DNA of 17,706 bases from NCBI GenBank assembly GCA_002391625.1, contig DGFJ01000006.1, positions 1,094 through 18,799 of the forward strand, in the 5' to 3' direction. The translations under genes and the position numbers were made by a program. The notes under the pieces were generated by a model. It had not been told where the DNA came from. It worked only from the letters and a program-made list of their open reading frames with translations, and searched no databases. Origin of the DNA: Ruminococcaceae bacterium UBA3903. Its GTDB lineage: Bacteria > Bacillota > Clostridia > Oscillospirales > Acutalibacteraceae. Of this stretch, positions 1-7,481 are shown one piece after another (within the stretch, counting starts at the first letter, position 1; the number at the start of each line of letters is the position of its first letter).

Positions 1-377
1 CTTAGCTCTGGTCTGGTTTGTATGGCATAGTCGCTGCCTGGTGTAATAGGTGCTAGATTGTCCAGCATAGCCTTTGCTGCTTTGTTGTTATCACCGCTGT
101 TGCTGTACACCATACACATTGTACCGCCTGTATAGCTGCCATTAAAAGCGTTTGTATGGATACACAGGTGCAGGTCAGCACCCCAGCTGTTGCTTTCTGC
201 TATAGTTGTTGTCATAGCCTGTCCCTGTGGTGCTTTTTTCACTGTAAAGCCTGCTGCTGTCAGCTTTATTTCTAAGGCTGAAGCTATACGATTACATTGT
301 AACATCTCGTTTGTGTTACCGCCCGCGTATAAATTACCGTTTTGATTTGACGGGCTTAAATATATTTTTTTGCCCAA
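1..377 (-). CDS. N-acetylmuramoyl-L-alanine amidase, N-terminal part (cut by window edge)
   Basis: This reads as a zinc-dependent peptidoglycan amidase (Amidase_3-like), which cleaves the bond between N-acetylmuramic acid and the stem peptide. I read it by translating the complement of 377 to 1, giving 125 residues before the window cuts it. It begins MGKKIYLSPSNQN and contains NTNEM (Glu24, the expected second zinc ligand), an amphipathic helix, WGADLHLCIHTNAF (His74, the expected third ligand) and a Gly-rich GSYTGG turn. The usual first ligand in a DPGHGG-like motif is replaced by LSPSNQN, as I recall for many clostridial and phage-type members. The start is a TTG at 377 with an AAGGA ribosome site about 9 nt upstream; there is no in-frame ATG before residue 25. 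No signal peptide is visible, so it may be exported without one or released by a holin. It lies just downstream of a hairpin. Family assignment is fairly certain; the biological role (autolysin or prophage-derived) is not. Confidence 0.85.
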   Translation of the reverse strand, partial: MGKKIYLSPSNQNGNLYAGGNTNEMLQCNRIASALEIKLTAAGFTVKKAPQGQAMTTTIAESNSWGADLHLCIHTNAFNGSYTGGTMCMVYSNSGDNNKAAKAMLDNLAPITPGSDYAIQTRPEL

Positions 378-404
378 AATAATTATTCCTTTCTATAAAA
401 ATTA

Positions 405-439
405 AAGCTTGACACAGCATCTTATGCTGTGTCAAGCTT
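405..439 (-). terminator. Perfect 16-bp hairpin, rho-independent terminator or attenuator
   Basis: The arms AAGCTTGACACAGCAT and ATGCTGTGTCAAGCTT pair perfectly around a 3-nt loop. Read on the minus strand, the stem is followed by TTTAATTTTTATAG, a fair U-tract, which suits an intrinsic terminator for the YczE-like gene ending at 537. The amidase start codon is only 27 nt beyond the stem, leaving no room for a separate promoter after it. The structure could therefore also work as an attenuator or a leaky terminator. Confidence 0.75.
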
Positions 440-536
440 ATTGGTTACTTATACTAATCTGTAAAAAACGGTAGGTAGAATCTTTCCATAAACCTTTAAG
501 TATTTTGCTAAGGCTCATTATTATATTGTATTACTG

Positions 537-1160
537 CTATGAAGGGTTTAATAAAGGCTTAAACAGCTTTTGGTTAAAAAATGTAACTAATGGACCTGCA
601 AAAAATGCTGTTATAACGGTGGCAATACCAACCGTACTGCCAAAGGAAAAACCAATTATAACACACAATATATCTGTTACAATACGCACATACCTAAACT
701 TAAGCTTACCATGTGTGCGTTCCTCCACAATATATCCTATGGCATCATATGGTACCATACCTAGGTCAGCTACAACATAGCCAGATATACCCATACAGGT
801 TACCGCTATGCCAAAAACCATAAAAATTATTTGTCCAACCACGCCTATCTCGTTGGTACTTAAAAAGCTGCTGGTTAACCATACAATAAAATCACTAATA
901 TATGCTACACCAAACATACACACAAACGAACCAATATTTATCATTTTTCTGGCTATAAAAATCATGGGTATAAGCATAACAAAATTTAAAAGCATTTGAT
1001 ATGTGCCAAAGGTAAGTCCAATCTTACTGCTAACACCTATGTTCATACATGAGTACGGGTCAGTACCAAAGTTTGCAATTCTAAGCAGTGCCACACCAAC
1101 ACCTAAAATAACAACACCAAGCACCATTAAAGCTATACGCTGTGGCAGTTTCTTTTTCAC
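537..1160 (-). CDS. YczE/YyaS/YitT-family integral membrane protein
   Basis: A 207-residue polytopic membrane protein with about six hydrophobic segments (roughly residues 8-27, 52-70, 76-96, 107-129, 158-176 and 178-196). Two related motifs in the two halves, FGTDPYSCMNIG (about 31-42) and LGMVPYDAIGYIV (about 133-145), are typical of this family and suggest an internal duplication. The function of these proteins is poorly defined; small-molecule transport or regulation of transport is the usual guess. I chose the GTG at 1160 because AAAGGAG sits 8 nt upstream on the minus strand. An ATG at 1196 would add 12 residues but would put that ribosome site inside the gene. A minus-strand promoter at 1222-1250 gives a leader of about 55 nt, and a strong hairpin follows the gene. 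The family call is good; a substrate cannot be inferred. Confidence 0.85.
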   Translation of the reverse strand: MKKKLPQRIALMVLGVVILGVGVALLRIANFGTDPYSCMNIGVSSKIGLTFGTYQMLLNFVMLIPMIFIARKMINIGSFVCMFGVAYISDFIVWLTSSFLSTNEIGVVGQIIFMVFGIAVTCMGISGYVVADLGMVPYDAIGYIVEERTHGKLKFRYVRIVTDILCVIIGFSFGSTVGIATVITAFFAGPLVTFFNQKLFKPLLNPS

Positions 1161-1221
1161 GGTTAATTCTCCTTTTGTATTGAAAATGGAGTCCATGAAG
1201 GACTTAATTCTAATAAAATTA

Positions 1222-1250
1222 ATTTTATACTATTTTAGACAATATGTCCA
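1222..1250 (-). promoter_or_regulatory. Promoter for the YczE-like gene
   Basis: On the minus strand, TGGACA (1250-1245) and TAAAAT (1227-1222) are separated by 17 nt. Each matches the sigma-A consensus at five of six positions. Transcription would begin near 1215, about 55 nt before the GTG start at 1160. The call rests on motif and position only. Confidence 0.5.
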
Positions 1251-1740
1251 CTTAAATTACTGGCAGATGTATATACAAAAATTGTTTTTTAATGACTATA
1301 AGGGTTAACCATAGGTGATGTATTTTATAGATTGGCTAATAAAACCATGGATAAATAAAACTATGGGTGTTATCATTTGCTGTGTTTAGAATAATGGATT
1401 AATTTCATCCTTGACAGAAATGTCAAAACAAGGGTGTCAGACATTTTTGGCTATTTACATGAAGCCTTTAGACATTATATCTGTATTTTTTATTATACAA
1501 AATTTATTATCATATTAGTGCTTCATAAAGTCCTTTTTTAAAATATCTGAATAATGGGAAATCACAGACCTGTATAATGCACCTATTACCATTATTAGGT
1601 AATAATATAAGAAAGAATGCAGCCCTTATATTGTAAGGTCTAGTTTTTTTGAACTGTAAAGTATAATTTTTTGAACCATATACTTTCTTCCTTTTAAATA
1701 TGTTATAATATTGCAAACGAGAAACAAGATGGAGGACACC
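1251..1740. other. Divergent intergenic region between the YczE-like gene and tex
   Basis: AT-rich sequence with no credible gene. It holds a short palindrome TGACAGAAATGTCA at 1412-1425, followed by a further TGTCA at 1436-1440. It also has a 7-bp stem TATTACC/GGTAATA at 1584-1604 without a U-tract, and a 5-bp stem CCTTA/TAAGG at 1624-1638 before seven T residues at 1644-1650. The last could be a weak plus-strand terminator, but nothing upstream on that strand needs one. TATAAT-like words also occur at 1573 and 1662 without good -35 partners. Confidence 0.4.
1701..1709 (+). promoter_or_regulatory. Extended -10 promoter for tex
   Basis: TGTTATAAT is an exact TATAAT at 1704-1709 preceded by the TG extension. 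The hexamer 17 nt upstream (TACTTT, 1681-1686) is a poor -35, so this would act as an extended -10 promoter. The leader to the ATG at 1741 would be only about 25 nt, enough for the GGAGG ribosome site. Confidence 0.5.
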
Positions 1741-3888
1741 ATGGATTATTCACAAAGCTTATCACAACAATTTAATATTAAAGCAGAGTATGCCACCAAT
1801 ATAATATCACTACTGGATGATGGCAACACTATACCATTCATTGCACGCTACAGAAAAGAAATGCACGGTTCTATGGATGACCAATTAATACGAGAATTTA
1901 GTGAAAAATTAGATTATCTTCGTGGCTTAGATAAACGCCGTGAAGAAATACGCACATTAATAGATGCACAGGAAAAGCTGACAACGGAAATAACCACAGC
2001 GTTGGACAATGCTACCACCCTAAGCGAGGTGGAGGATATTTATAGACCATTTAGACCAAAGCGAAAAACGAGGGCCTCCGTAGCTAGGGAAAAAGGGTTA
2101 GAGCCTTTAGCTACAGCAATTTTGCAACAAAATACTTTTACATTGCCATTAACAATTGCCAAGAATTATGTAAATGAAGAAAATGGTGTTGATACTGCTG
2201 CTGATGCTTTAAACGGTGCTATGGATATTATAGCGGAGCAGGTATCAGATAACGCAGAAATACGCAAGCGTGTGCGTAACCTGATAAATATGTATGGCAA
2301 TATTGCAGCATCAGCTGTTGACAGCGAAAAGGACAGTGTGTACAAGCTGTATTATGACTATAAGGAGCCTGTAAACAAAATAGCAGGTCACAGGCTGTTA
2401 GCTGTTAACCGTGGAGAAAAGGAGGGATTTTTAAAGGTTTCTATAGAAATGGACAGCAATAAGTCTTTAAAGTCCATTTACAACGTAGTAGTAACTAATT
2501 CTAGCTGTCCCAGTGGGGATGTGGTAAAAGAAGCCTGTAATGATGCGTACCAAAGACTTATTTTTCCATCTATTGAACGAGAGGTACGCAATGACCTGAC
2601 AAACACCGCCGCTGAAAATGCTATGAATGTTTTTGCGGTTAACCTAAAGCAATTGCTTATGCAGCCACCTGTAAAGGGCAATGTGGTATTAGGCTTAGAT
2701 CCTGGTTATCGTACAGGCTGTAAAGTAGCAGTAGTGGATGAAACAGGCAAGGTTTTAGACACAGCTGTTATTTATCCCACTCATTCGGAACGTAAAATAC
2801 AGGAATCCAAGGAAAAGCTGTTACAGCTTATCGAAAAACACAATGTAAGCTTAATATCAATAGGTAACGGTACAGCCAGCAAGGAAACAGAAATGTTTAC
2901 CGCTGAAACAATAAAAAATGCAGACCACCCTGTATATTACATGGTGGTTAGTGAGGCTGGCGCATCTGTATATTCTGCATCTAAGCTGGCGTCTAAGGAG
3001 CTTCCACGGCTGGATTTAACTTTAAGAAGTGCTGTATCTATTGCCCGCAGATTACAAGACCCACTGGCGGAGCTTGTGAAAATTGAACCCAAAGCCATAG
3101 GTGTAGGTCAATATCAACACGATATGCCACAAAAGCGTTTAGGGGAAACACTAGACGGCGTTGTGGAATCCTGTGTAAACTTAGTAGGAGCTGATATTAA
3201 CACAGCTTCGCCAGCACTGTTGTTAAGGGTAGCAGGACTAAACGATACTGTATCAAAAAATATAGTGGCGTATCGTGAGGAAAACGGTGCTTTTACAACT
3301 ATAGCACAGCTAAAAAAAGTCCCAAAGCTAGGGCCGAAAGCCTTTCAGCAATGTGCAGGATTTTTGCGTGTACCAGAAAGTAAAAATCCTTTGGATAACA
3401 CTGGTGTTCATCCTGAAAGCTACCAATCTGCTAAGGAGCTGTTGTCGCTTTTAGACTACAATGACAAGGAAATAAAAAGCGGTGACCTTGCACATCTACA
3501 GGACAGGGTAAATGCAATGGGTGCCAAAACCATAGCCGACAAGCTAGGTCTGGGACTGCCTACCTTAAACGATATTGTAAAGGAGCTGTCGAAGCCAGGT
3601 CGTGACCCCCGTGATGAGCTGCCAGCACCAATACTACGCAGCGATATATTGGATATTAAGGACTTACAGGAGGGTATGGAGCTTAAAGGCACTGTGCGAA
3701 ATGTAATTGACTTTGGAGCTTTTATTGACATCGGTGTGCATCAGGATGGTTTGGTGCATATATCACAAATATGTGATAAGTATATAAAACACCCTAGTGA
3801 GGTACTAAAAGTTGGAGATGTGGTAAATGTAAAAGTAATTAGCATTGACCCTGTTAAAAGCAGGATTAGCTTAACCATGAAATTTTAA
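1741..3888 (+). CDS. tex: Transcription accessory protein Tex (S1 RNA-binding)
   Basis: Tex is a conserved cytoplasmic nucleic-acid-binding protein related to eukaryotic Spt6 and thought to act on transcription. The 715 residues match the usual family length. The N-terminal helical part contains the characteristic IPFIARYRKEMHG (about 29-41). A YqgF/RNase H-like domain starts near residue 313 with VVLGLDPGYRTG. Tandem helix-hairpin-helix motifs lie near 485-560 (SPALLLRVAGL, VPKLGPKAFQQCAGFLRV). An S1 domain closes the protein near 642-713 (GTVRNVIDFGAFIDIG, DGLVHIS, ISLTMKF). I chose the ATG at 1741 because GGAGG lies 5 nt before it and the product begins MDYSQSLSQQFN, like other Tex proteins; an earlier TTG at 1711 and ATG at 1729 fit less well. 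It appears monocistronic, with its own promoter. All domains are intact. Confidence 0.96.
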   Translation: MDYSQSLSQQFNIKAEYATNIISLLDDGNTIPFIARYRKEMHGSMDDQLIREFSEKLDYLRGLDKRREEIRTLIDAQEKLTTEITTALDNATTLSEVEDIYRPFRPKRKTRASVAREKGLEPLATAILQQNTFTLPLTIAKNYVNEENGVDTAADALNGAMDIIAEQVSDNAEIRKRVRNLINMYGNIAASAVDSEKDSVYKLYYDYKEPVNKIAGHRLLAVNRGEKEGFLKVSIEMDSNKSLKSIYNVVVTNSSCPSGDVVKEACNDAYQRLIFPSIEREVRNDLTNTAAENAMNVFAVNLKQLLMQPPVKGNVVLGLDPGYRTGCKVAVVDETGKVLDTAVIYPTHSERKIQESKEKLLQLIEKHNVSLISIGNGTASKETEMFTAETIKNADHPVYYMVVSEAGASVYSASKLASKELPRLDLTLRSAVSIARRLQDPLAELVKIEPKAIGVGQYQHDMPQKRLGETLDGVVESCVNLVGADINTASPALLLRVAGLNDTVSKNIVAYREENGAFTTIAQLKKVPKLGPKAFQQCAGFLRVPESKNPLDNTGVHPESYQSAKELLSLLDYNDKEIKSGDLAHLQDRVNAMGAKTIADKLGLGLPTLNDIVKELSKPGRDPRDELPAPILRSDILDIKDLQEGMELKGTVRNVIDFGAFIDIGVHQDGLVHISQICDKYIKHPSEVLKVGDVVNVKVISIDPVKSRISLTMKF

Positions 3889-4361
3889 GTATTAGCTGTT
3901 TTGGATGTCTGTGTTGTGCGGTAGGGTTAATGGATTACCTGTTATGCCACCTGATTTCTATTTTCCTAGGTCATTATTGGTAGGTGTATTATATACATTT
4001 ATATAGGTGCTTTTATTTTAGTAGAGGAGTACCAAGTAAAATATAATATTTAGGTCAAGCCATGTTAAGCCTTGTATTAAGGCTTCGGGTAGGTGTGATA
4101 AACGTTAGTTACTGAATAATAGTAGCTGTTGTAGAAGGTTAATATACATTAGGAAACTCATATATAAAACTATACATATAACAAACATTCTTGTCATAGC
4201 AATGTTAGTGATTAATTTATATAGACTTTGAAAGAATTTGTACAGAATATAAGGAAAACAGTAAATATTATATATAAAAACAATGTGAATTTTTTGTGAC
4301 AATGTAATAAAAAATTCAAAACTTGTGTACATAATATTTATTTGCAGATGTCCATTCTTGT
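3889..4361. other. Long AT-rich intergenic region upstream of the polysaccharide operon
   Basis: About 470 bases with no credible gene on either strand. Visible elements are an imperfectly repeated GGTAGGTGT word near 3980 and 4089, a 7-bp hairpin AAGCCTT/AAGGCTT at 4067-4085 without a U-tract on either strand, and an A/T inverted repeat at 4286-4318. No clear rho-independent terminator for tex was found. The region could hold upstream operon control sites or decayed sequence; the sequence alone does not decide. Confidence 0.4.
4286..4318. repeat. 10-bp A/T inverted repeat upstream of the operon promoter
   Basis: TGAATTTTTT (4286-4295) and AAAAAATTCA (4309-4318) are perfect inverted copies around a 13-nt spacer. 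The right arm ends about 44 nt before the -35 box at 4362. It could be a regulator site, an A-tract (UP-like) element or a weak bidirectional terminator for tex. In so AT-rich a region chance is also possible. Confidence 0.35.
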
Positions 4362-4389
4362 TTGAAAAAGCAGTCTTTTGTGGTATAAT
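4362..4389 (+). promoter_or_regulatory. Main promoter of the polysaccharide operon
   Basis: TTGAAA (4362-4367), a 16-nt spacer ending in TGG, and an exact TATAAT (4384-4389) make the best sigma-A-type promoter in the window. Transcription should start near 4396, leaving a leader of roughly 74 nt before the GTG at 4470. No riboswitch fold or terminator-like hairpin was recognised in that leader. Confidence 0.7.
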
Positions 4390-4469
4390 GTTAAAAGAAT
4401 TCTTCTGTGCAAATTTCCAATGCTATGCCAATTTTATTAATATAGTGTATTTTGAGGGAGAGTATTGCG

Positions 4470-5108
4470 GTGTATATTTATATTAAACGTGTTATTGATT
4501 TTTTTTGTTCTTTTTTAGGTAGTATCGTTTTGTCGCCTATTTTAATCATTTTGGCATTAGCGATAAAAATTGAAACCCCAGGACCTGTGTTTTTTAAGCA
4601 GAAAAGGGTAGGAATACATAAAAGCTATTTTAAAATTTTAAAATTTAGAACTATGCGTATAGATACACCCAAGGATTGTCCCACGCATTTGCTTAGTAAT
4701 CCAGACCAATACATAACTAAGGTAGGAAAATTTTTGCGTAAAACCAGCTTGGATGAGCTTCCACAAATTTTTAATATAATTGCTGGTCAAATGACTATTA
4801 TCGGTCCACGTCCTGCGTTGTGGAATCAGGATGACCTTATAGCTGAGCGTGACAAATACCATGCTAACGATGTTAAACCGGGTCTGACAGGTTGGGCACA
4901 GATAAACGGTAGGGATGAGCTTCCTATAGAAGTTAAAGCAGCCTTAGATGGCGAGTATGCAAAAAATATTGGCTTCCTTTTTGATTGTAAATGCTTTTTT
5001 GGTACTATTGTCAGCGTGTTAAAGCATGATGGTGTTGTAGAGGGCGGCACAGGAGAGCTAAGCAAGGAAAAGGTATTGTGTAATGAAAAGGAGCTTGTAG
5101 AGAAATAA
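4470..5108 (+). CDS. Initiating sugar-1-phosphate transferase (PglC-like phosphoglycosyl transferase)
   Basis: This enzyme should move a sugar-1-phosphate from a nucleotide sugar to undecaprenyl phosphate at the inner face of the membrane, the committed first step of the glycan repeat. Its 212 residues match the minimal, single-domain (monotopic) form. IKRVIDFF (5-12) leads into one N-terminal hydrophobic helix with a Ser-Pro break (about 22-23). KRVG and FKILKFRTM (54-62) follow, then the catalytic Asp95-Glu96 pair in TSLDELPQ, GPRP (112-115) and KPGLTGWAQINGR (136-148). I prefer the GTG at 4470, with GGGAG about 9 nt upstream. A TTG at 4452 would add six residues but overlaps that site. It is the first gene of the operon. 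The sugar is not predictable, though QuiNAc- or GalNAc-type acetamido sugars and hexoses are typical in the family. Confidence 0.93.
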   Translation: MYIYIKRVIDFFCSFLGSIVLSPILIILALAIKIETPGPVFFKQKRVGIHKSYFKILKFRTMRIDTPKDCPTHLLSNPDQYITKVGKFLRKTSLDELPQIFNIIAGQMTIIGPRPALWNQDDLIAERDKYHANDVKPGLTGWAQINGRDELPIEVKAALDGEYAKNIGFLFDCKCFFGTIVSVLKHDGVVEGGTGELSKEKVLCNEKELVEK

Positions 5109-5109
5109 T

Positions 5110-6264
5110 ATGAAAAAAGCATTAATGTTAGCAACGGTTGCGTCCACAATAGATCAGTTTAATATGGACAATATATCCATATTACAGTCTATGGGTTACA
5201 ATGTAGATGTTGCTTGTAATTTTGAAAATGGCAGCACAACCTCCATAGAAAGAGTAAAGCAGTTTCGTCAGGAGCTTAAGGATATGGATGTCAATACATA
5301 TCATGTGGCAAGCTCCAGAAAAATTTCAGATATAAAAAGTATGCGTAAAGCATATAAAACTATAAAAAACTTAGCCGAAGAGAATTGTTATGATATTGTT
5401 CACTGTCACACCCCAATATGCGGGGTTATTACACGTCTAGCTTGTAGAAAAGCTAGAAAAAGTGGCACAAATGTTATATATACTGCTCACGGCTTTCATT
5501 TTTATACAGGGGCTCCAAAGGTTAATTGGATGATTTATTATACGGCAGAGCGTTTCTGTGCTAAATATACTGATTGTTTAATCACAATTAATCAGGAGGA
5601 TTATAACCGTGCAAAGGGATTTAAGGCTAAAGCGGTAGAATATGTTCCAGGGATAGGTCTGCATACAGATGAAATACAAGGTGTACAGGTTGATGCTGTT
5701 GAAAAGAGAGAATCTATCGGTGTGGGACAAGAGGATTTTTTCCTTGTAAGCGTTGGTGAGCTTAACGAGAATAAAAATCAAAGGGTGATTATAAACGCTT
5801 TGGGTAAGCTGCAAAACCCACATATTAAATATATCCTGTGTGGCATAGGTAATCAAAAGGAAGCCTTGGAAGAGTTGGCAGTAGAAAAGGGCGTTGCAGA
5901 CAATGTCATTTTCTTGGGTTACCGTAACGATGTTAAGGAGATAACATCGGTTGCAGATGTTTTTGCTTTTCCGTCATACCGTGAGGGTCTATCAGTTGCA
6001 CTCATGGAGTCTATGGCTTGTGGTCTGCCAGCAGTATGTTCTAAAATACGTGGTAATGTAGATTTAATACAGGAAGGCAAGGGTGGATTTCTGTACAATC
6101 CAGATGATGTTGACGGCTTTGCTGATGGTATAAACAGAATGTTTAATGATAGACAGCTGTGTAGTGACATGGGCAATGAGAACAAACAATTTGTTAGAAA
6201 TTTTGACATAAACACTGTAAAAGAATGTATGGAGAATATATATACAAAATATTCTAATAAATAA
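5110..6264 (+). CDS. Glycosyltransferase family 4 (EpsD-like, GT-B fold)
   Basis: A cytoplasmic, retaining GT-B glycosyltransferase of 384 residues that probably adds one of the first sugars to the lipid-linked acceptor. The N-terminal acceptor domain carries DIVHCHTPICGV (95-106) and IYTAHGFHFYTGAP (123-136), a signature of EpsD-like enzymes in Bacillota glycan clusters. The C-terminal nucleotide-sugar domain carries SVGELNENKNQ (214-224), IFLGYR (267-272) and the EX7E motif Glu292/Glu300 in YREGLSVALME. The ATG is separated from the preceding stop by one nucleotide and has only a weak ribosome site of its own, so translation is probably coupled to the initiating transferase. That tight pairing suggests it acts second in the pathway. 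Donor and linkage are unknown. Confidence 0.92.
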   Translation: MKKALMLATVASTIDQFNMDNISILQSMGYNVDVACNFENGSTTSIERVKQFRQELKDMDVNTYHVASSRKISDIKSMRKAYKTIKNLAEENCYDIVHCHTPICGVITRLACRKARKSGTNVIYTAHGFHFYTGAPKVNWMIYYTAERFCAKYTDCLITINQEDYNRAKGFKAKAVEYVPGIGLHTDEIQGVQVDAVEKRESIGVGQEDFFLVSVGELNENKNQRVIINALGKLQNPHIKYILCGIGNQKEALEELAVEKGVADNVIFLGYRNDVKEITSVADVFAFPSYREGLSVALMESMACGLPAVCSKIRGNVDLIQEGKGGFLYNPDDVDGFADGINRMFNDRQLCSDMGNENKQFVRNFDINTVKECMENIYTKYSNK

Positions 6265-6335
6265 ATTTTTATTTCTATAAGTGTTGTGTTAACGCAAATA
6301 AATGTGTTTATTTTTTGATATAAAGGAGATTTATA
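6265..6335 (+). other. 71-nt intergenic gap with a weak A/T hairpin
   Basis: The largest gap inside the operon. AAATAAA (6296-6302) and TTTATTT (6307-6313) form a 7-bp A/T stem with a TGTG loop, followed by three more T residues. It is too weak to call a terminator with confidence. It lies just before the AAAGGAG ribosome site of the next gene and could be a processing or pausing site. Confidence 0.3.
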
Positions 6336-7481
6336 ATGGCAGAGCCCATAAGAATACTTAATCTGTTTACTATATTGGACCGTGGCGGTGCGGAAACAAT
6401 GGTGATGAACTATTACCGACATATTGACAAAACTAAGGTTCAATTCGATTTTTTAGTACATCGTCCTGAGCGTGGTGCATATGAAGATGAAATAGAATCC
6501 TTGGGCGGTAAGGTTTACAGAATGCGACCGATAAGACCTGGTAGCTTTCATAAATACGAAAAAGAGCTTGATATTTTCTTTAAAGAGCATCCAGAATATA
6601 AGATAATACATTCTCATTGCTCCGAGCTGGGTTACTATGCCTTCAAGGTGGGTAAAAAAAATAATGTACCGGTTCGTATTTGCCACGCACACAGTGCACC
6701 TACCTTAAAAAACGCTTCATTTATATCAAAACTTAAAAATATTTTTAGAATATATTTTAAAAATAGCATAAGACCATTGACAACGGATATGTTTGTGTGT
6801 AGTACCGTGGCTGGTGACTGGTTGTTTGGAGAACAAAACCAGAGTCGCTTTGTTATGGTTAACAACGCTATTGATAGCCAAAAATACATACCTAATGATA
6901 ATATTAGGACTAATATCAGACAGCAGTACAGCTTACATGACAAATTTGTTATTGGTCATGTTGGTAGATTTGTTACAGCGAAAAATCATACTTTTATGAT
7001 AGATGCTTTTAACGAAGTTAAAAAGAAAAATGACAGTGCCTTATTAATGCTGATTGGCTCGTATGATTCAGCCCTTGGAAGGGCAATGCAGAAAAAGGCA
7101 GAGGATTTAGGTATACAGGATAGTGTATTGTTTGTTGGAGAAGTGCCAAATGTTAATGAGGTGTTACAGGGATTTGATATTTTCTTTTTCCCATCATTGT
7201 TTGAGGGTCTGCCTGTATCAGTAGTAGAGGCACAAGCTGCAGGTTTACAGTGTGTTATTTCTGACACTATAACAAAACAATGTATAGTTACTAATAATGT
7301 TGAGGCTTTGTCACTTGAAGAGCCGTTGGCCGTTTGGGCAGATACATTGCTAAAATATGATAAAGGCTATCAGCATATGGATACCAGCCAAGCGATTATT
7401 AATTCACATTTCGATATTGCAGAGAACGCTAAATGGTTACAGGAGTTTTATATTGATGAATACAAGAATAACGTTAAATAA
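6336..7481 (+). CDS. Glycosyltransferase family 4 (EpsF-like)
   Basis: A 381-residue GT-B glycosyltransferase that most resembles EpsF-type enzymes of Bacillota exopolysaccharide clusters. It opens with ILNLFTILDRGGAETMVMNYY (residues 7-27), whose RGGAE loop contributes to the acceptor/donor cleft. Next come IIHSHCSELGYYAF (90-103) and CHAHSAP (116-122). In the C-terminal donor domain, IGHVGRFVTAKNH (206-218) precedes the EX7E pair Glu290/Glu298 in FEGLPVSVVEAQAAG. The start has an ideal AAAGGAG ribosome site 7 nt away, after a 71-nt gap, so it can be translated independently. Its last codons overlap the start of the following acyltransferase gene by 26 bp. It should act on a lipid-linked saccharide at the cytoplasmic face; the sugar is not predictable. 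Confidence 0.92.
   Translation: MAEPIRILNLFTILDRGGAETMVMNYYRHIDKTKVQFDFLVHRPERGAYEDEIESLGGKVYRMRPIRPGSFHKYEKELDIFFKEHPEYKIIHSHCSELGYYAFKVGKKNNVPVRICHAHSAPTLKNASFISKLKNIFRIYFKNSIRPLTTDMFVCSTVAGDWLFGEQNQSRFVMVNNAIDSQKYIPNDNIRTNIRQQYSLHDKFVIGHVGRFVTAKNHTFMIDAFNEVKKKNDSALLMLIGSYDSALGRAMQKKAEDLGIQDSVLFVGEVPNVNEVLQGFDIFFFPSLFEGLPVSVVEAQAAGLQCVISDTITKQCIVTNNVEALSLEEPLAVWADTLLKYDKGYQHMDTSQAIINSHFDIAENAKWLQEFYIDEYKNNVK

Noticed and set aside
1510..1716. 68-codon minus-strand open frame upstream of tex
   Set aside because: It begins with TTG without a ribosome site, overlaps the tex promoter and resembles no known protein.
3918..3927. GCGGTAGGGT, similar to the ops/JUMPstart element of RfaH-controlled operons
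   Set aside because: It lies more than 400 bases upstream of the operon promoter, so it would not be in the leader, and RfaH-type ops sites are not expected in Clostridia. The match is partial and probably chance.
4067..4085. AAGCCTT/AAGGCTT hairpin as terminator for tex
   Set aside because: No T-run follows on either strand and it is about 180 bases after the tex stop.
4105..4332. 75-codon minus-strand open frame between tex and the operon
   Set aside because: It has no ribosome site before its ATG, its composition mirrors the AT-rich background, and no family character is visible.
5919..6443. 174-codon minus-strand open frame across the GT4-GT4 junction
   Set aside because: It is antisense to the conserved C-terminus of one GT4 and the start of another, with no recognisable domain.
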